Virus record (IMG/VR): IMGVR_UViG_3300042455_000289
Location: 1-35,678 of that record
Source of the DNA: a virus
Length of the DNA stretch: 35,678 nt
Strand: one strand, 5' to 3'
In this document: one piece after another, positions 1 to 6,500 of the stretch
Layout of the letters: each line of letters starts with the position of its first letter
Numbering within the stretch: the stretch's first letter is position 1
Program-made: the position numbers and the translations under genes
The notes under the pieces: model-generated
The model's database searches: none
Seen by the model: only the letters and a program-made list of their open reading frames with translations
Told to the model about the DNA's origin: nothing

Positions 1-18
1 GATTATTGTTATTTTGTT

Positions 19-60
19 ACATATATATTATCGTTTTTGATTCGTGTTCATTTTGTAAGC
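19..60 (-). promoter_or_regulatory. 42-bp repeat, copy 1 (putative leftward promoter)
   Basis: This copy begins acatatatattatc and ends ttcattttgtaagc, with the shared TCGTG/TCGTA block in the middle. It aligns without gaps to the copies at 142, 1185 and 1256. Read leftward, each copy runs from CTTACA to GATAATATATGT. By analogy with copy 3, which sits just upstream of a leftward gene, this copy may drive a gene beyond the left edge. Confidence 0.5.
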
Positions 61-141
61 ACTTTTTGAGTGAAAATAGAAAATAGTTAACTATAGTGTA
101 GGACGGAGTCTACTCTTTCGACAGTGTTTCAGTGCCAGACT

Positions 142-183
142 ACACATATATTATCAAATTACCGTCGTAATGTTATTGTAAGG
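142..183 (-). promoter_or_regulatory. 42-bp repeat, copy 2 (putative leftward promoter)
   Basis: Begins acacatatattatc and ends atgttattgtaagg, with TCGTA in the middle. It aligns without gaps to the other three copies and lies 123 bp from copy 1. The conserved parts are the ATATTATC core, the CGTA block and the TTGTAAG end. A promoter or operator role is inferred from the placement of copies 3 and 4. Confidence 0.5.
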
Positions 184-198
184 GGTTTTTAGGTGAAT

Positions 199-219
199 GC
201 TATACGCGTTGCTATACAC
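199..219 (+). repeat. GCTATAC iteron pair (left block)
   Basis: GCTATACGC at 199-207 and GCTATACAC at 211-219 are spaced 12 bp, about one helical turn. Three further copies with similar spacing occur at 1301-1333, in the same order relative to the 42-bp repeats. Such helically phased iterons usually bind a protein, either an initiator or a regulator, but the binder is unknown. Confidence 0.5.
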
Positions 220-249
220 TTTGTGTAAGGTTCCGATGGAACACTTTGT

Positions 250-306
250 AAAAGTGTGACATTAGCTCATTAAGTTAATAATATAGTAGGCTAACGTCGC
301 ACTTTT
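250..306. terminator. Conserved hairpin A, possible terminator of the leftward genes
   Basis: The left arm aaaagtgtgacattagc (250-266) pairs with gctaacgtcgcactttt (290-306), with one wobble and one mismatch and a 23-nt AT-rich loop. It starts immediately after the stop of the gene at 309-524, where a terminator for the leftward operon would lie. A copy of the same length is at 1653-1706, upstream of the rightward genes, so the role may be more than termination. Confidence 0.5.
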
Positions 307-308
307 TA

Positions 309-524
309 TTATAGGTTTTCTATCTCTTTTTTAACTTCATTCCAATTTATATCCTGACCGTAGCATTCGTATTTACTGCATCCATTTTTTTCTTTTAATA
401 TCTCATCAATTGCTATTAATGCACATTGTTTGGCTTCATCAGTATCTAAATAGTTTTCAGTTTGATGTGAATATAAATTTACATATCTATAAACTAACTC
501 TTCTGCTTTTTCTTTTGGTGTCAT
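309..524 (-). CDS. Small phage protein of unknown function (71 aa)
   Basis: A 71-residue acidic, helical protein (MTPKEKAEELV...). Its middle stretch KQCALIAIDEIL and its end WNEVKKEIENL resemble small proteins I know from Bacteroidota phages and prophages, but no function is known to me. It is the last gene of a leftward set of three. The gene upstream stops 3 bp before its start, so the two are probably translated from one message. Its stop abuts hairpin A. Leftward orientation, small size and a separate control region suggest an early gene, which is inference. Confidence 0.7.
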   Translation of the reverse strand: MTPKEKAEELVYRYVNLYSHQTENYLDTDEAKQCALIAIDEILKEKNGCSKYECYGQDINWNEVKKEIENL

Positions 525-527
525 ATC

Positions 528-740
528 TTATTTGTTTTTAAATTGTTCGTTGTAATATTGTTTGCCATTTCTTGAATTATAATAATACCTATCTATATAA
601 GCATTATCGTAAGCATCAATAATCTGTTGCTTTTCCATTTCTTTGGCTTGTTCAAGAATAGCTCTAATTGCTAATTGATGTCCGCTTGGAATTAATTGTT
701 CTAATTGCTCTACTGCAAACTCTACTGCTGTTGGTTTCAT
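528..740 (-). CDS. Small phage protein of unknown function (70 aa)
   Basis: A 70-residue protein. The N-terminal half is helical (AVEFAVEQLEQLIP), and the stretch EQAKEMEKQQIIDAY is followed by a Tyr/Asn-rich tail ending NGKQYYNEQF. The EMEKQQIIDAYD...GEQYYNE pattern recurs in many phages and prophages of Bacteroidota. No catalytic motif is visible. It is the middle gene of the leftward set. The leader read leftward, aaacaaataagattATG, is A-rich as expected for this host group. Confidence 0.7.
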   Translation of the reverse strand: MKPTAVEFAVEQLEQLIPSGHQLAIRAILEQAKEMEKQQIIDAYDNAYIDRYYYNSRNGKQYYNEQFKNK

Positions 741-802
741 AATCTTATTTGTTTTACATTATTATTATCATTATTCACTCGTATTTAGTTAGTAGAAGAG
801 AC

Positions 803-1153
803 TTATTCAGCCTCAACTACTTCTAACACTTCAACCGTAGCCAAATGTCTTACATTACTTGGCATATCGGTAGATTGTGACCAATATTCTCTTTTAATCC
901 AACAAGGCATAAGATTAAGTTTAGGTAACATCACTTTTAAAACCTCGTCATGATTGTAAGTTATACGTTGATTCTTGTTATTAACAAAGGTTATGATTTG
1001 ATTACGACCTAACCATGACTTTCTTACTACAAAGTTAGCTCTTTCGATTGGTGGATAGATTAAAGCCAAGTCTTCTGGGCTTAATTTAGAGATAGCTTCA
1101 GCGATTAACTCTTTACTTGATTTTACAACTTCGTTTGTTACTTGATTTTTCAT
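803..1153 (-). CDS. Hypothetical protein, first gene of the leftward set (116 aa)
   Basis: A 116-residue protein that I do not recognise. The N-terminal third is helical (SSKELIAEAISKLSPEDLALIY). The centre is basic and beta-like (FVVRKSWLGRNQIITFVNNKNQRITYN), and the C-terminus is acidic (VEVLEVVEAE). The start is an ATG at 1153 with an AT-rich leader. A 42-bp repeat ends 31 bp upstream and a second lies further upstream, so this gene probably receives the promoter of the leftward operon. No domain can be named. Confidence 0.65.
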   Translation of the reverse strand: MKNQVTNEVVKSSKELIAEAISKLSPEDLALIYPPIERANFVVRKSWLGRNQIITFVNNKNQRITYNHDEVLKVMLPKLNLMPCWIKREYWSQSTDMPSNVRHLATVEVLEVVEAE

Positions 1154-1184
1154 ATTATTATATTTAATTTGTTATTACTTAGTT

Positions 1185-1226
1185 ACACTTATATTATCAA
1201 TTAGACTTCGTATTCTTATTGTAAGA
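1185..1226 (-). promoter_or_regulatory. 42-bp repeat, copy 3 (putative promoter of leftward operon)
   Basis: Begins acacttatattatc and ends ttcttattgtaaga, with TCGTA in the middle. It lies 31 bp upstream of the ATG at 1153 of the first leftward gene, which is the expected place for a promoter firing leftward. The leftward reading is CTTACA near the start and GATAATATAAGTGT at the end. It does not match the Bacteroidota TTTG/TAnnTTTG promoter cleanly, so a phage-specific polymerase or factor is possible. Confidence 0.55.
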
Positions 1227-1255
1227 ACTTCTTAACCATTTGGTGCTTGTTGCTT

Positions 1256-1297
1256 ACATATATATTATCAAATACCATCCGTACTCAGACTGTAGGA
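1256..1297 (-). promoter_or_regulatory. 42-bp repeat, copy 4
   Basis: Begins acatatatattatc and ends ctcagactgtagga, with CCGTA in the middle. It is the most diverged copy in its 3' third. It lies 71 bp from copy 3, giving the leftward operon two tandem elements, just as copies 1 and 2 are paired in the left block. Confidence 0.5.
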
Positions 1298-1300
1298 AAT

Positions 1301-1333
1301 GCTATACGCAAATGCTATACATTTGCTATACGC
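1301..1333 (+). repeat. GCTATAC iterons x3 (right block)
   Basis: GCTATACGC at 1301, GCTATACAT at 1314 and GCTATACGC at 1325 are spaced 13 and 11 bp. They start 4 bp after the fourth 42-bp repeat. In the left block, the iteron pair starts 16 bp after the second repeat, so the order is conserved. Confidence 0.5.
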
Positions 1334-1602
1334 TTCGCGTGTTACCACGCTCCACGTATCGGTCTCCATACACATCACGTATCGATTCATTATAATAAAC
1401 ACACAGCAATACATTATAACAAACAAACGGCGCTCACAGCAGCTCCAGTGTTCTCCTAGCAATAGCCAGATCATACGCCATGCGTACCGGAAAAGGCAAA
1501 ACATTTCGGAAAGAACCAAAAAAGGTCCGGGGGGTGGGTAAAATCAAAGTCGTTTTCTTTCTGGGCGGTGCAGGCCAAAACAGGGTTGTAACCCCTTTAT
1601 TA

Positions 1603-1610
1603 TATATTTG
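1603..1610 (+). promoter_or_regulatory. Possible Bacteroidota-type -7 box for the rightward genes
   Basis: TATATTTG matches the TAnnTTTG -7 consensus of Bacteroidota housekeeping promoters. A clear TTTG -33 box at the usual 19-20 bp is absent; the nearest is GTTG at 1585-1588, too close. If used, transcription would start near 1617 and place hairpin B in the 5' leader of the first rightward gene. Confidence 0.3.
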
Positions 1611-1652
1611 TAATAATATTTTTTTCCACAACCACATATATTATTATTATAT

Positions 1653-1706
1653 AAAAGTGTGACGTTAGGTAGTTATATTAAATAAATAGCAGGCTAATGT
1701 CGCACT
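1653..1706. repeat. Conserved hairpin B, second copy of the 54-bp hairpin
   Basis: The left arm agtgtgacgttag pairs with gctaatgtcgcact across a 23-nt loop. From the first arm to the final ACT it is 54 bp, exactly as in hairpin A, and the two align without a gap. The arms differ from copy A mainly at wobble-tolerant positions (A versus G on one side, C versus T on the other), so pairing is kept. It lies about 50 bp upstream of the first rightward gene. Confidence 0.55.
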
Positions 1707-1759
1707 GTAAGATTGGTTAACTATGCGTGATTGTATATACTATATTAAACGTTCAGATT

Positions 1760-2035
1760 ATGGAATATACTTTTGGTATACAGTCACCTTTATTGAAGCA
1801 GAAACTATCTCCTATTGCGGCTAAGGCAAAGGCGAATAGAGATTTGGCGTATGCTAAGACGGATGATAGAACGGCAAAGAAGGCACATGCACAAAGAATG
1901 CATCGTAAGAATCCTGGTAAGAAAGGTATGGACTATGATCATGAAGATGGTAGGTTTGAATCTGTAAAACAGAACAGAGGAAATGAGGGTGAGGGTACAA
2001 AAAAAGAAAGTGGTAAAAATTATAAAGTAAAATAA
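1760..2035 (+). CDS. Small basic protein with an SP-motif N-terminus (91 aa)
   Basis: I place the start at the ATG at 1760 (MEYTFGIQSPLLKQKLSP), because the longer frame would begin at a GTG at 1727 with an unrelated hydrophobic leader. The N-terminus carries SPLLKQ and LSP, short motifs similar to the SPMKK/SPMKQ elements in neighbouring small proteins. The rest is strongly basic and rich in Lys, Arg, His and Ala (RTAKKAHAQRMHRKNPGKKG), with a hydrophilic C-terminus. No enzyme motif is visible. A virion-associated or DNA-binding small protein is plausible from charge and location next to fibre genes, but this is not shown. Confidence 0.65.
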   Translation: MEYTFGIQSPLLKQKLSPIAAKAKANRDLAYAKTDDRTAKKAHAQRMHRKNPGKKGMDYDHEDGRFESVKQNRGNEGEGTKKESGKNYKVK

Positions 2036-2036
2036 G

Positions 2037-2498
2037 ATGGCAATAATTCCAGCAGATGAAAAAGTCTTTATGGTAGACAAACGCACTAACACAGTTTACG
2101 GTGGTAGTGCGGCGTTACAAGCAATGCAACAATGGTACACAATGCAAGATGTAATTGATACAGTAGGAGCGGGCTCGCCTTATAGAGAATATTATGGAAT
2201 AATTCGTGTAGTTGGAGCAACACCAACTGTAGTGGAATTTCAAAATACTATTGGCGCTCCATTAACTTTTACAAACACAGCAACTGGTGAATATATTATT
2301 TCATTTGGTTCAGAAGTTTTTATCTCTACTAAAGTTTTTTCAATTGCAAATAGCGGAGTTGGGGGAGCGGCAAATCTTCAGGTTATTGGTGGTGGTCCAG
2401 ACGCTGGAAAGTTTAGACTTTATACCTATGATATTAGTGGTGCGCTTTCTAATACGCAAAGTAATCCAACTTGTATAAATATTCGAGTTTATAACTAA
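2037..2498 (+). CDS. Putative small virion/fibre-associated protein (153 aa)
   Basis: The N-terminal 40 residues (ADEKVFMVDKRTNTVYGG, then MQQWYTMQDVIDTV) look like the docking segment that begins many flavobacterial phage fibres. The remaining 110 residues are Gly/Thr/Ser-rich beta-type sequence without Cys clusters. It starts one base after the previous stop. A head- or tail-fibre component is the likely role, by composition, N-terminal pattern and proximity to two further fibre-type genes. I do not recognise a named family. Confidence 0.55.
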   Translation: MAIIPADEKVFMVDKRTNTVYGGSAALQAMQQWYTMQDVIDTVGAGSPYREYYGIIRVVGATPTVVEFQNTIGAPLTFTNTATGEYIISFGSEVFISTKVFSIANSGVGGAANLQVIGGGPDAGKFRLYTYDISGALSNTQSNPTCINIRVYN

Positions 2499-2511
2499 TA
2501 AATAAAAAGAT

Positions 2512-2850
2512 ATGTACGGAAAAGGCATTGGTCCTCAGGGCCTAGGGACAAGCAAGAATAATGGGTATACGATTGGAGAAGCTAAAGGATGCAAATGTAA
2601 AGGTATGTGCCAATGTGGTAAAAGCCCAATGAAGAAGTTAAAGGATCTAAGCGGCGACGGTCAAGTTACCCAAAAAGATGTTTTAATTGGTAGAGGCGTT
2701 TTAGGTTCTCCTGCAAAGCAAATGATTAAAAGAGCAGATGGCTCTACGTCAAAAAGAGGATTGTGGGATAATATAAGAGCTAATAAAGGGTCTGGTAAAA
2801 AGCCAACTAAGGAAATGTTGAAAGAGGCAAAGAAAATAAAAAACAAGTAA
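2512..2850 (+). CDS. Small basic protein with Cys cluster and one EF-hand loop (112 aa)
   Basis: Residues 27-36 form a Cys cluster (CKCKGMCQCG), directly followed by SPMKK at 38-42. Residues 45-56 (DLSGDGQVTQKD) fit the 12-residue EF-hand calcium loop, with Asp, Ser and Asp at positions 1, 3 and 5, Gly at 6, Val at 8 and Asp at 12. The C-terminal part (MIKRADGS...KRGLWDNIRANKGSGKKPT) is a pattern I know from small proteins of many aquatic phages, with no known function. The A-rich leader aataaataaaaagatATG supports the start. Calcium or metal binding is inferred from motifs only. Confidence 0.65.
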   Translation: MYGKGIGPQGLGTSKNNGYTIGEAKGCKCKGMCQCGKSPMKKLKDLSGDGQVTQKDVLIGRGVLGSPAKQMIKRADGSTSKRGLWDNIRANKGSGKKPTKEMLKEAKKIKNK

Positions 2851-2851
2851 A

Positions 2852-3202
2852 ATGAAACCAACTATACTAAAGCATTTTGCTGGTAACAACAAGATGGTAA
2901 AAGATAATTGCGGATGCGATGATTCTCCAATGAAGCAAACTGCTGCTTGGACCCGCAAAGAAGGTAAAGATCCTAAAGGGGGGTTGAATGCTAAAGGTGT
3001 TGCAAGTTACAGAAGAGAGAACCCTGGATCAAAGCTGCAAACGGCTGTAACAAAAAAACCATCGGAATTGAAAGCGGGTAGTAAAGACGCTAAAAGACGT
3101 AAGTCGTTTTGCGCTAGAATGTCCGGTATGCCAGGCCCTATGAAGAAACCAAATGGAGAACCAACAAGAAAAAAGCTTGCATTAGACAAGTGGAACTGTT
3201 AA
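2852..3202 (+). CDS. DUF6321-like small phage protein (116 aa)
   Basis: The central run AAWTRKEGKDPKGGLNAKG, followed by SYRRENPGSKLQTAVT and KRRKSFCARMSGM, is the hallmark of a conserved phage family of unknown function that I recall as DUF6321. The protein is very basic and ends in a conserved-looking ALDKWNC. N-terminal CGCDDSPMKQ again has a Cys pair followed by the SPMK motif seen in the gene before it. It starts one base after the previous stop, so the two are probably co-translated. The role is unknown; late-gene location suggests a virion or assembly function. Confidence 0.7.
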   Translation: MKPTILKHFAGNNKMVKDNCGCDDSPMKQTAAWTRKEGKDPKGGLNAKGVASYRRENPGSKLQTAVTKKPSELKAGSKDAKRRKSFCARMSGMPGPMKKPNGEPTRKKLALDKWNC

Positions 3203-3213
3203 ACAAATAAACA

Positions 3214-3531
3214 ATGGCAATATTATACAGCTATCCAATAGCATCACCTGCACTTACAGATTTATTATTAGGAACTCATATAGATCCTGAGAGACCGCAA
3301 GACGGGAATCCTACTAAATCTTTTCACATATCAGATGTGGTAAACTTAGTATCTAACACAACTGTTAGTAATCCAACAGCGACAGCACTTAGCCTAGCTA
3401 CATTGAATGCGTTGTATCCAAGTGCAATGATAGGGTTCAAAGTGCAATGTGCAAACCCTGCTGTATTAAAAATATATGAAAAAACTAATACTACTGCTTG
3501 GGTATCTTATACTATAGCAATAGTAGCATAA
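3214..3531 (+). CDS. Small fibre-docking-type protein (105 aa)
   Basis: The N-terminal half (YSYPIASPALTDLLLGT...NPTKSFHISDVVNLV) is the docking pattern that opens many flavobacterial phage fibres and resembles the start of the next gene (YYPVSGTVVDQDLFLGT). The C-terminal half (ATLNALYPSAMIGFKVQCANPAVLKIYEKT) is a small beta domain ending at residue 105. It may be a stand-alone docking or cap protein of the fibre. Leader aaacaaataaacaATG is a typical A-rich start. Confidence 0.6.
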   Translation: MAILYSYPIASPALTDLLLGTHIDPERPQDGNPTKSFHISDVVNLVSNTTVSNPTATALSLATLNALYPSAMIGFKVQCANPAVLKIYEKTNTTAWVSYTIAIVA

Positions 3532-3540
3532 AACAAATAA

Positions 3541-6500
3541 ATGGCAATAGGTAATTATTATCCAGTAAGCGGTACTGTCGTAGATCAGGATTTATTTTTA
3601 GGTACAAAAGCGGGTAATAACAATACTGTTAACTATACTGCGCAAACTGTAGCTAATTATTTAAATACGAATTCTAAGATAGCAATTGGTGGACAAATAT
3701 CATTTAGATTTGATATATCCCCTAATATACCTAAAACAATATCTTTCAGCGGCGGTGGTGGAAGCGGAACTCCTTTCGCTAGTATAACACAATTAATAGT
3801 TTCTGGAATAGATTTATCTAGTACGGATATAACTATTTTCTTAAATTATTTAAACGGTAGTGAAATACTATTAGCGCAGCAAAATCAACCAAATTTATTT
3901 GGTAACTATAAAATAACCGGTTACACTCAAATTGGTACATCTAACTTCTATACTTTAGATTTACAGTTTATAGGTGGTAACGGAACTATTACAGAAAATA
4001 CATATTATAATATAAGTTCTTTTGTGCTATCAAGTGGTATTGATGTACCTACGTTAAACCAAGTATTAACTGCTGGGAACACATCGGTAATAGACGCTAA
4101 GGTTGGTAACTTATATTCTTACGATAATTTAAATGTTGACTATGGTATAGTTCAGTTCTATGATGGCGGCGTTTCTTTAAAAGCAGCAACTACAAATAAT
4201 TTATTATTTTATAACGATGCAACCGGTTCGGTAAGCTTTAGCAATGGTACATATTTACCCACTCTGAATTTTGCTGGAGTTGGTAATAACGTTTATACTT
4301 TTCAAAATGCAAATGGTACATTAGCATTCTTAAGCGATATACCTTCGCTAAGTGGGTATGTACCTACATCAAGAACTTTAACAATAAATGGAACATCTTA
4401 TGATCTTACAGCAAATAGATCATGGAGTGTTGGGACTGTTACATCAGTTGGATTATCGATGCCTCCCGCATTTAATGTTTCGAGTAGTCCAGTTACTGGA
4501 TCAGGAACAATAGCGGTTACAGGGGCCGGTGTCGCAAGTCAATATATAAGAGGGGATGGTACTCTCGCTAATTTTCCAACATCAACAGGTGGAGGGGCAT
4601 CTGTTTCATATTACTTAAATGGTAGTATATCTCAGGGTACAATAGGAGGCGTTGCATATAAGGAAATGAATAGCGTTCCCGTAATTGGAGCAGGTACAGA
4701 TTTCACTATTAATGCAGATGGATATATTGCTCAGTTTATTACAGATGTAGGAGACCCAAATAAATTATTAATACCGGGTGGTAATTGGAATTTTGAAACT
4801 TACTTTAGTGCTTCATCAGGCGGAGGTTCTCCGCGATTCTATGTTGAATTATATAAGTATGACGGTACTACATTCACACTAATTGCTTCTAATTCAGCAT
4901 CGCCAAGATTAATCACAGATGGAACAAATATAGAGGCTTATTTTAGTGCTTTAGCGGTCCCGGCTACTACATTGCTTGTAACAGATAGATTAGCGGTTAG
5001 ATTCTATGTTATTCATAGCGGTAGAACAATTACTATGCATACTGAGAATAGTCACTTATGCCAAGTTATAACAACATTCTCTTCAGGGTTAACAGCATTA
5101 AATGGGTTAACTTCTCAAGTGCAATATTTTGCAGTCGGAACATCAGGTACAGATTTTAATATATCCTCTGCCACTGATACGCATACATTTAATTTACCAA
5201 CTGCATCGGCAGTAAATAGAGGAGCTTTAAGCTCTGCTGATTGGACTGCGTTTAATTCAAAAGCTTCCGCAAGTGGAACAACAAACTACGTTGCTAAATT
5301 CACAGGAGCTACTGCTATCGGCAATAGTCAGATATTTGACAATGGAACTAACGTAGGTATTGGTATTGCATTGCCTGAAGCAAAATTAGAAGTTGTTGGT
5401 TCTTCATCATCAGGATTACAAGAAGTTTTAAGATTAAGAGGCACAGAAGCTGGAGGGGCAGTTCAAGGAGGTCCATACATATCTCTTAGACCTGTTAATA
5501 CAGACCCACTGCTTAAGAATTGGGAATTAGCAAGAGTCGCAGCATCTTCTGTCGCTTTCTCTTATGCGTCTAATTTATTATTTTATACAAATACAGGGGT
5601 AGCTTATACGGATATAACTGAGAAGATGCGTATTAGCTCTTCTGGGAACGTAGGTATTGGCACGACAGCACCAGGCGCAAGACTTGATGTAAGAGCACAA
5701 GGTGCGTTATCTACCGACATAGCTTTTAAAGTTCGAAATAGTACTGATACGGCTGATTTTATAGCTGTTAATGGATTAGGTAATGTTGGCATTGGGACTA
5801 CAGCTTCAACAGAAAAATTAACTGTTTGGAATGATACGGCTGCCTCAATAGGAATACACACAAACAGAGAAATCGCTGGGGACTTAGCAATTTTAAGATT
5901 TAGTACAGTTACAAATGGCGATGCTGATGCAAGAAAAAAAGGAGCTATTTTCTTCAAAGCTAATGGAACTGGAAATGGTAGAGGAGATTTGCAATTTGCG
6001 GTAAATAATGCTGCTGATAGCAGCAATGCTGGAGTTGCAAATGCTGTAATGACATTACAATCTGACGGTAACGTAGGAATAGGAACAGCAGCTCCAACTA
6101 CTAAACTTCAAGTATCTGGAGACGCAAATGGTATTTTATCTCTTGGTCGTTTTGAAAATACAAATGTAGGAAATGCAGTACAATCAAGAATCCAAGTAGT
6201 TTCCGGAACCGCAACTGCACAAATTCAAATGTTTGGCTCAGGTCATTCGACTACTCCACGTTTATTTAGGCTAAGTGGTTCGAGCGATGGTGGAGATATG
6301 TATTTAGCAACTGGAGGAGTTGATAGACTTGCTATTACCTTAGCTGGTAACGTAGGTATTGGAACAACAGCTCCTGTAGTTAAGTTAGCAGTGGCTGGAA
6401 CAACTACAGATACATTAAGGATAGGGCAGACTGAAAACTTAACAGGCAACAAATATATGGTGCTTGGAATGAACGTGGCGAGCCAGTATGCACAAATAGA

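Larger units (their letters stand above)
1..308. other. Left non-coding control block
   Basis: No open frame here looks like a gene. The block holds two copies of a 42-bp element, two GCTATAC iterons, a small hairpin (GTTCC-gat-GGAAC near 228-240) and a 54-bp hairpin whose right arm touches the stop of the first leftward gene. The same kinds of parts recur at 1185-1706, so the two blocks look like related copies. I infer a control region that ends one leftward transcript and starts another that leaves the window on the left. Confidence 0.6.
1154..1759. other. Right non-coding control block between divergent gene sets
   Basis: About 600 bp separate the leftward and rightward genes. In order it holds two 42-bp repeats (1185, 1256), three GCTATAC iterons (1301-1333), a 300-bp stretch that is visibly richer in G and C than its surroundings (about 1334-1600, with a G-rich run at 1524-1539), a possible Bacteroidota -7 box, and hairpin B. 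Several frames of 60-83 codons cross it on both strands, but they overlap each other and lack A-rich leaders. I read it as control DNA and possibly an untranslated RNA or origin. Confidence 0.6.

Noticed and set aside
19-1297. 42-bp repeats as a CRISPR array
   Set aside because: There are only four diverged copies in two distant pairs, with uneven spacing (82 bp, 1001 bp and 29 bp between copies) and no cas genes.
1524-1570. G-quadruplex in the control block
   Set aside because: There is one long G run and one GGG nearby, but not four regularly spaced G tracts, so the evidence is weak.
1247-1662. Four overlapping frames of 60-83 codons on both strands
   Set aside because: They overlap each other, have no A-rich leader, cross the repeats of the control block and give low-complexity His/Tyr/Cys-rich proteins. 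I treat the stretch as non-coding.
1727-1762. Longer GTG start for the first rightward gene
   Set aside because: It adds 11 hydrophobic residues unlike the rest of the protein. The ATG at 1760 gives a start typical for small phage proteins of this kind.
5604-6026. 140-codon frame opposite the fibre repeats
   Set aside because: It is a shadow caused by the repeated codons of the fibre gene. Its leader is unsuitable and it lies fully within a well-supported gene.
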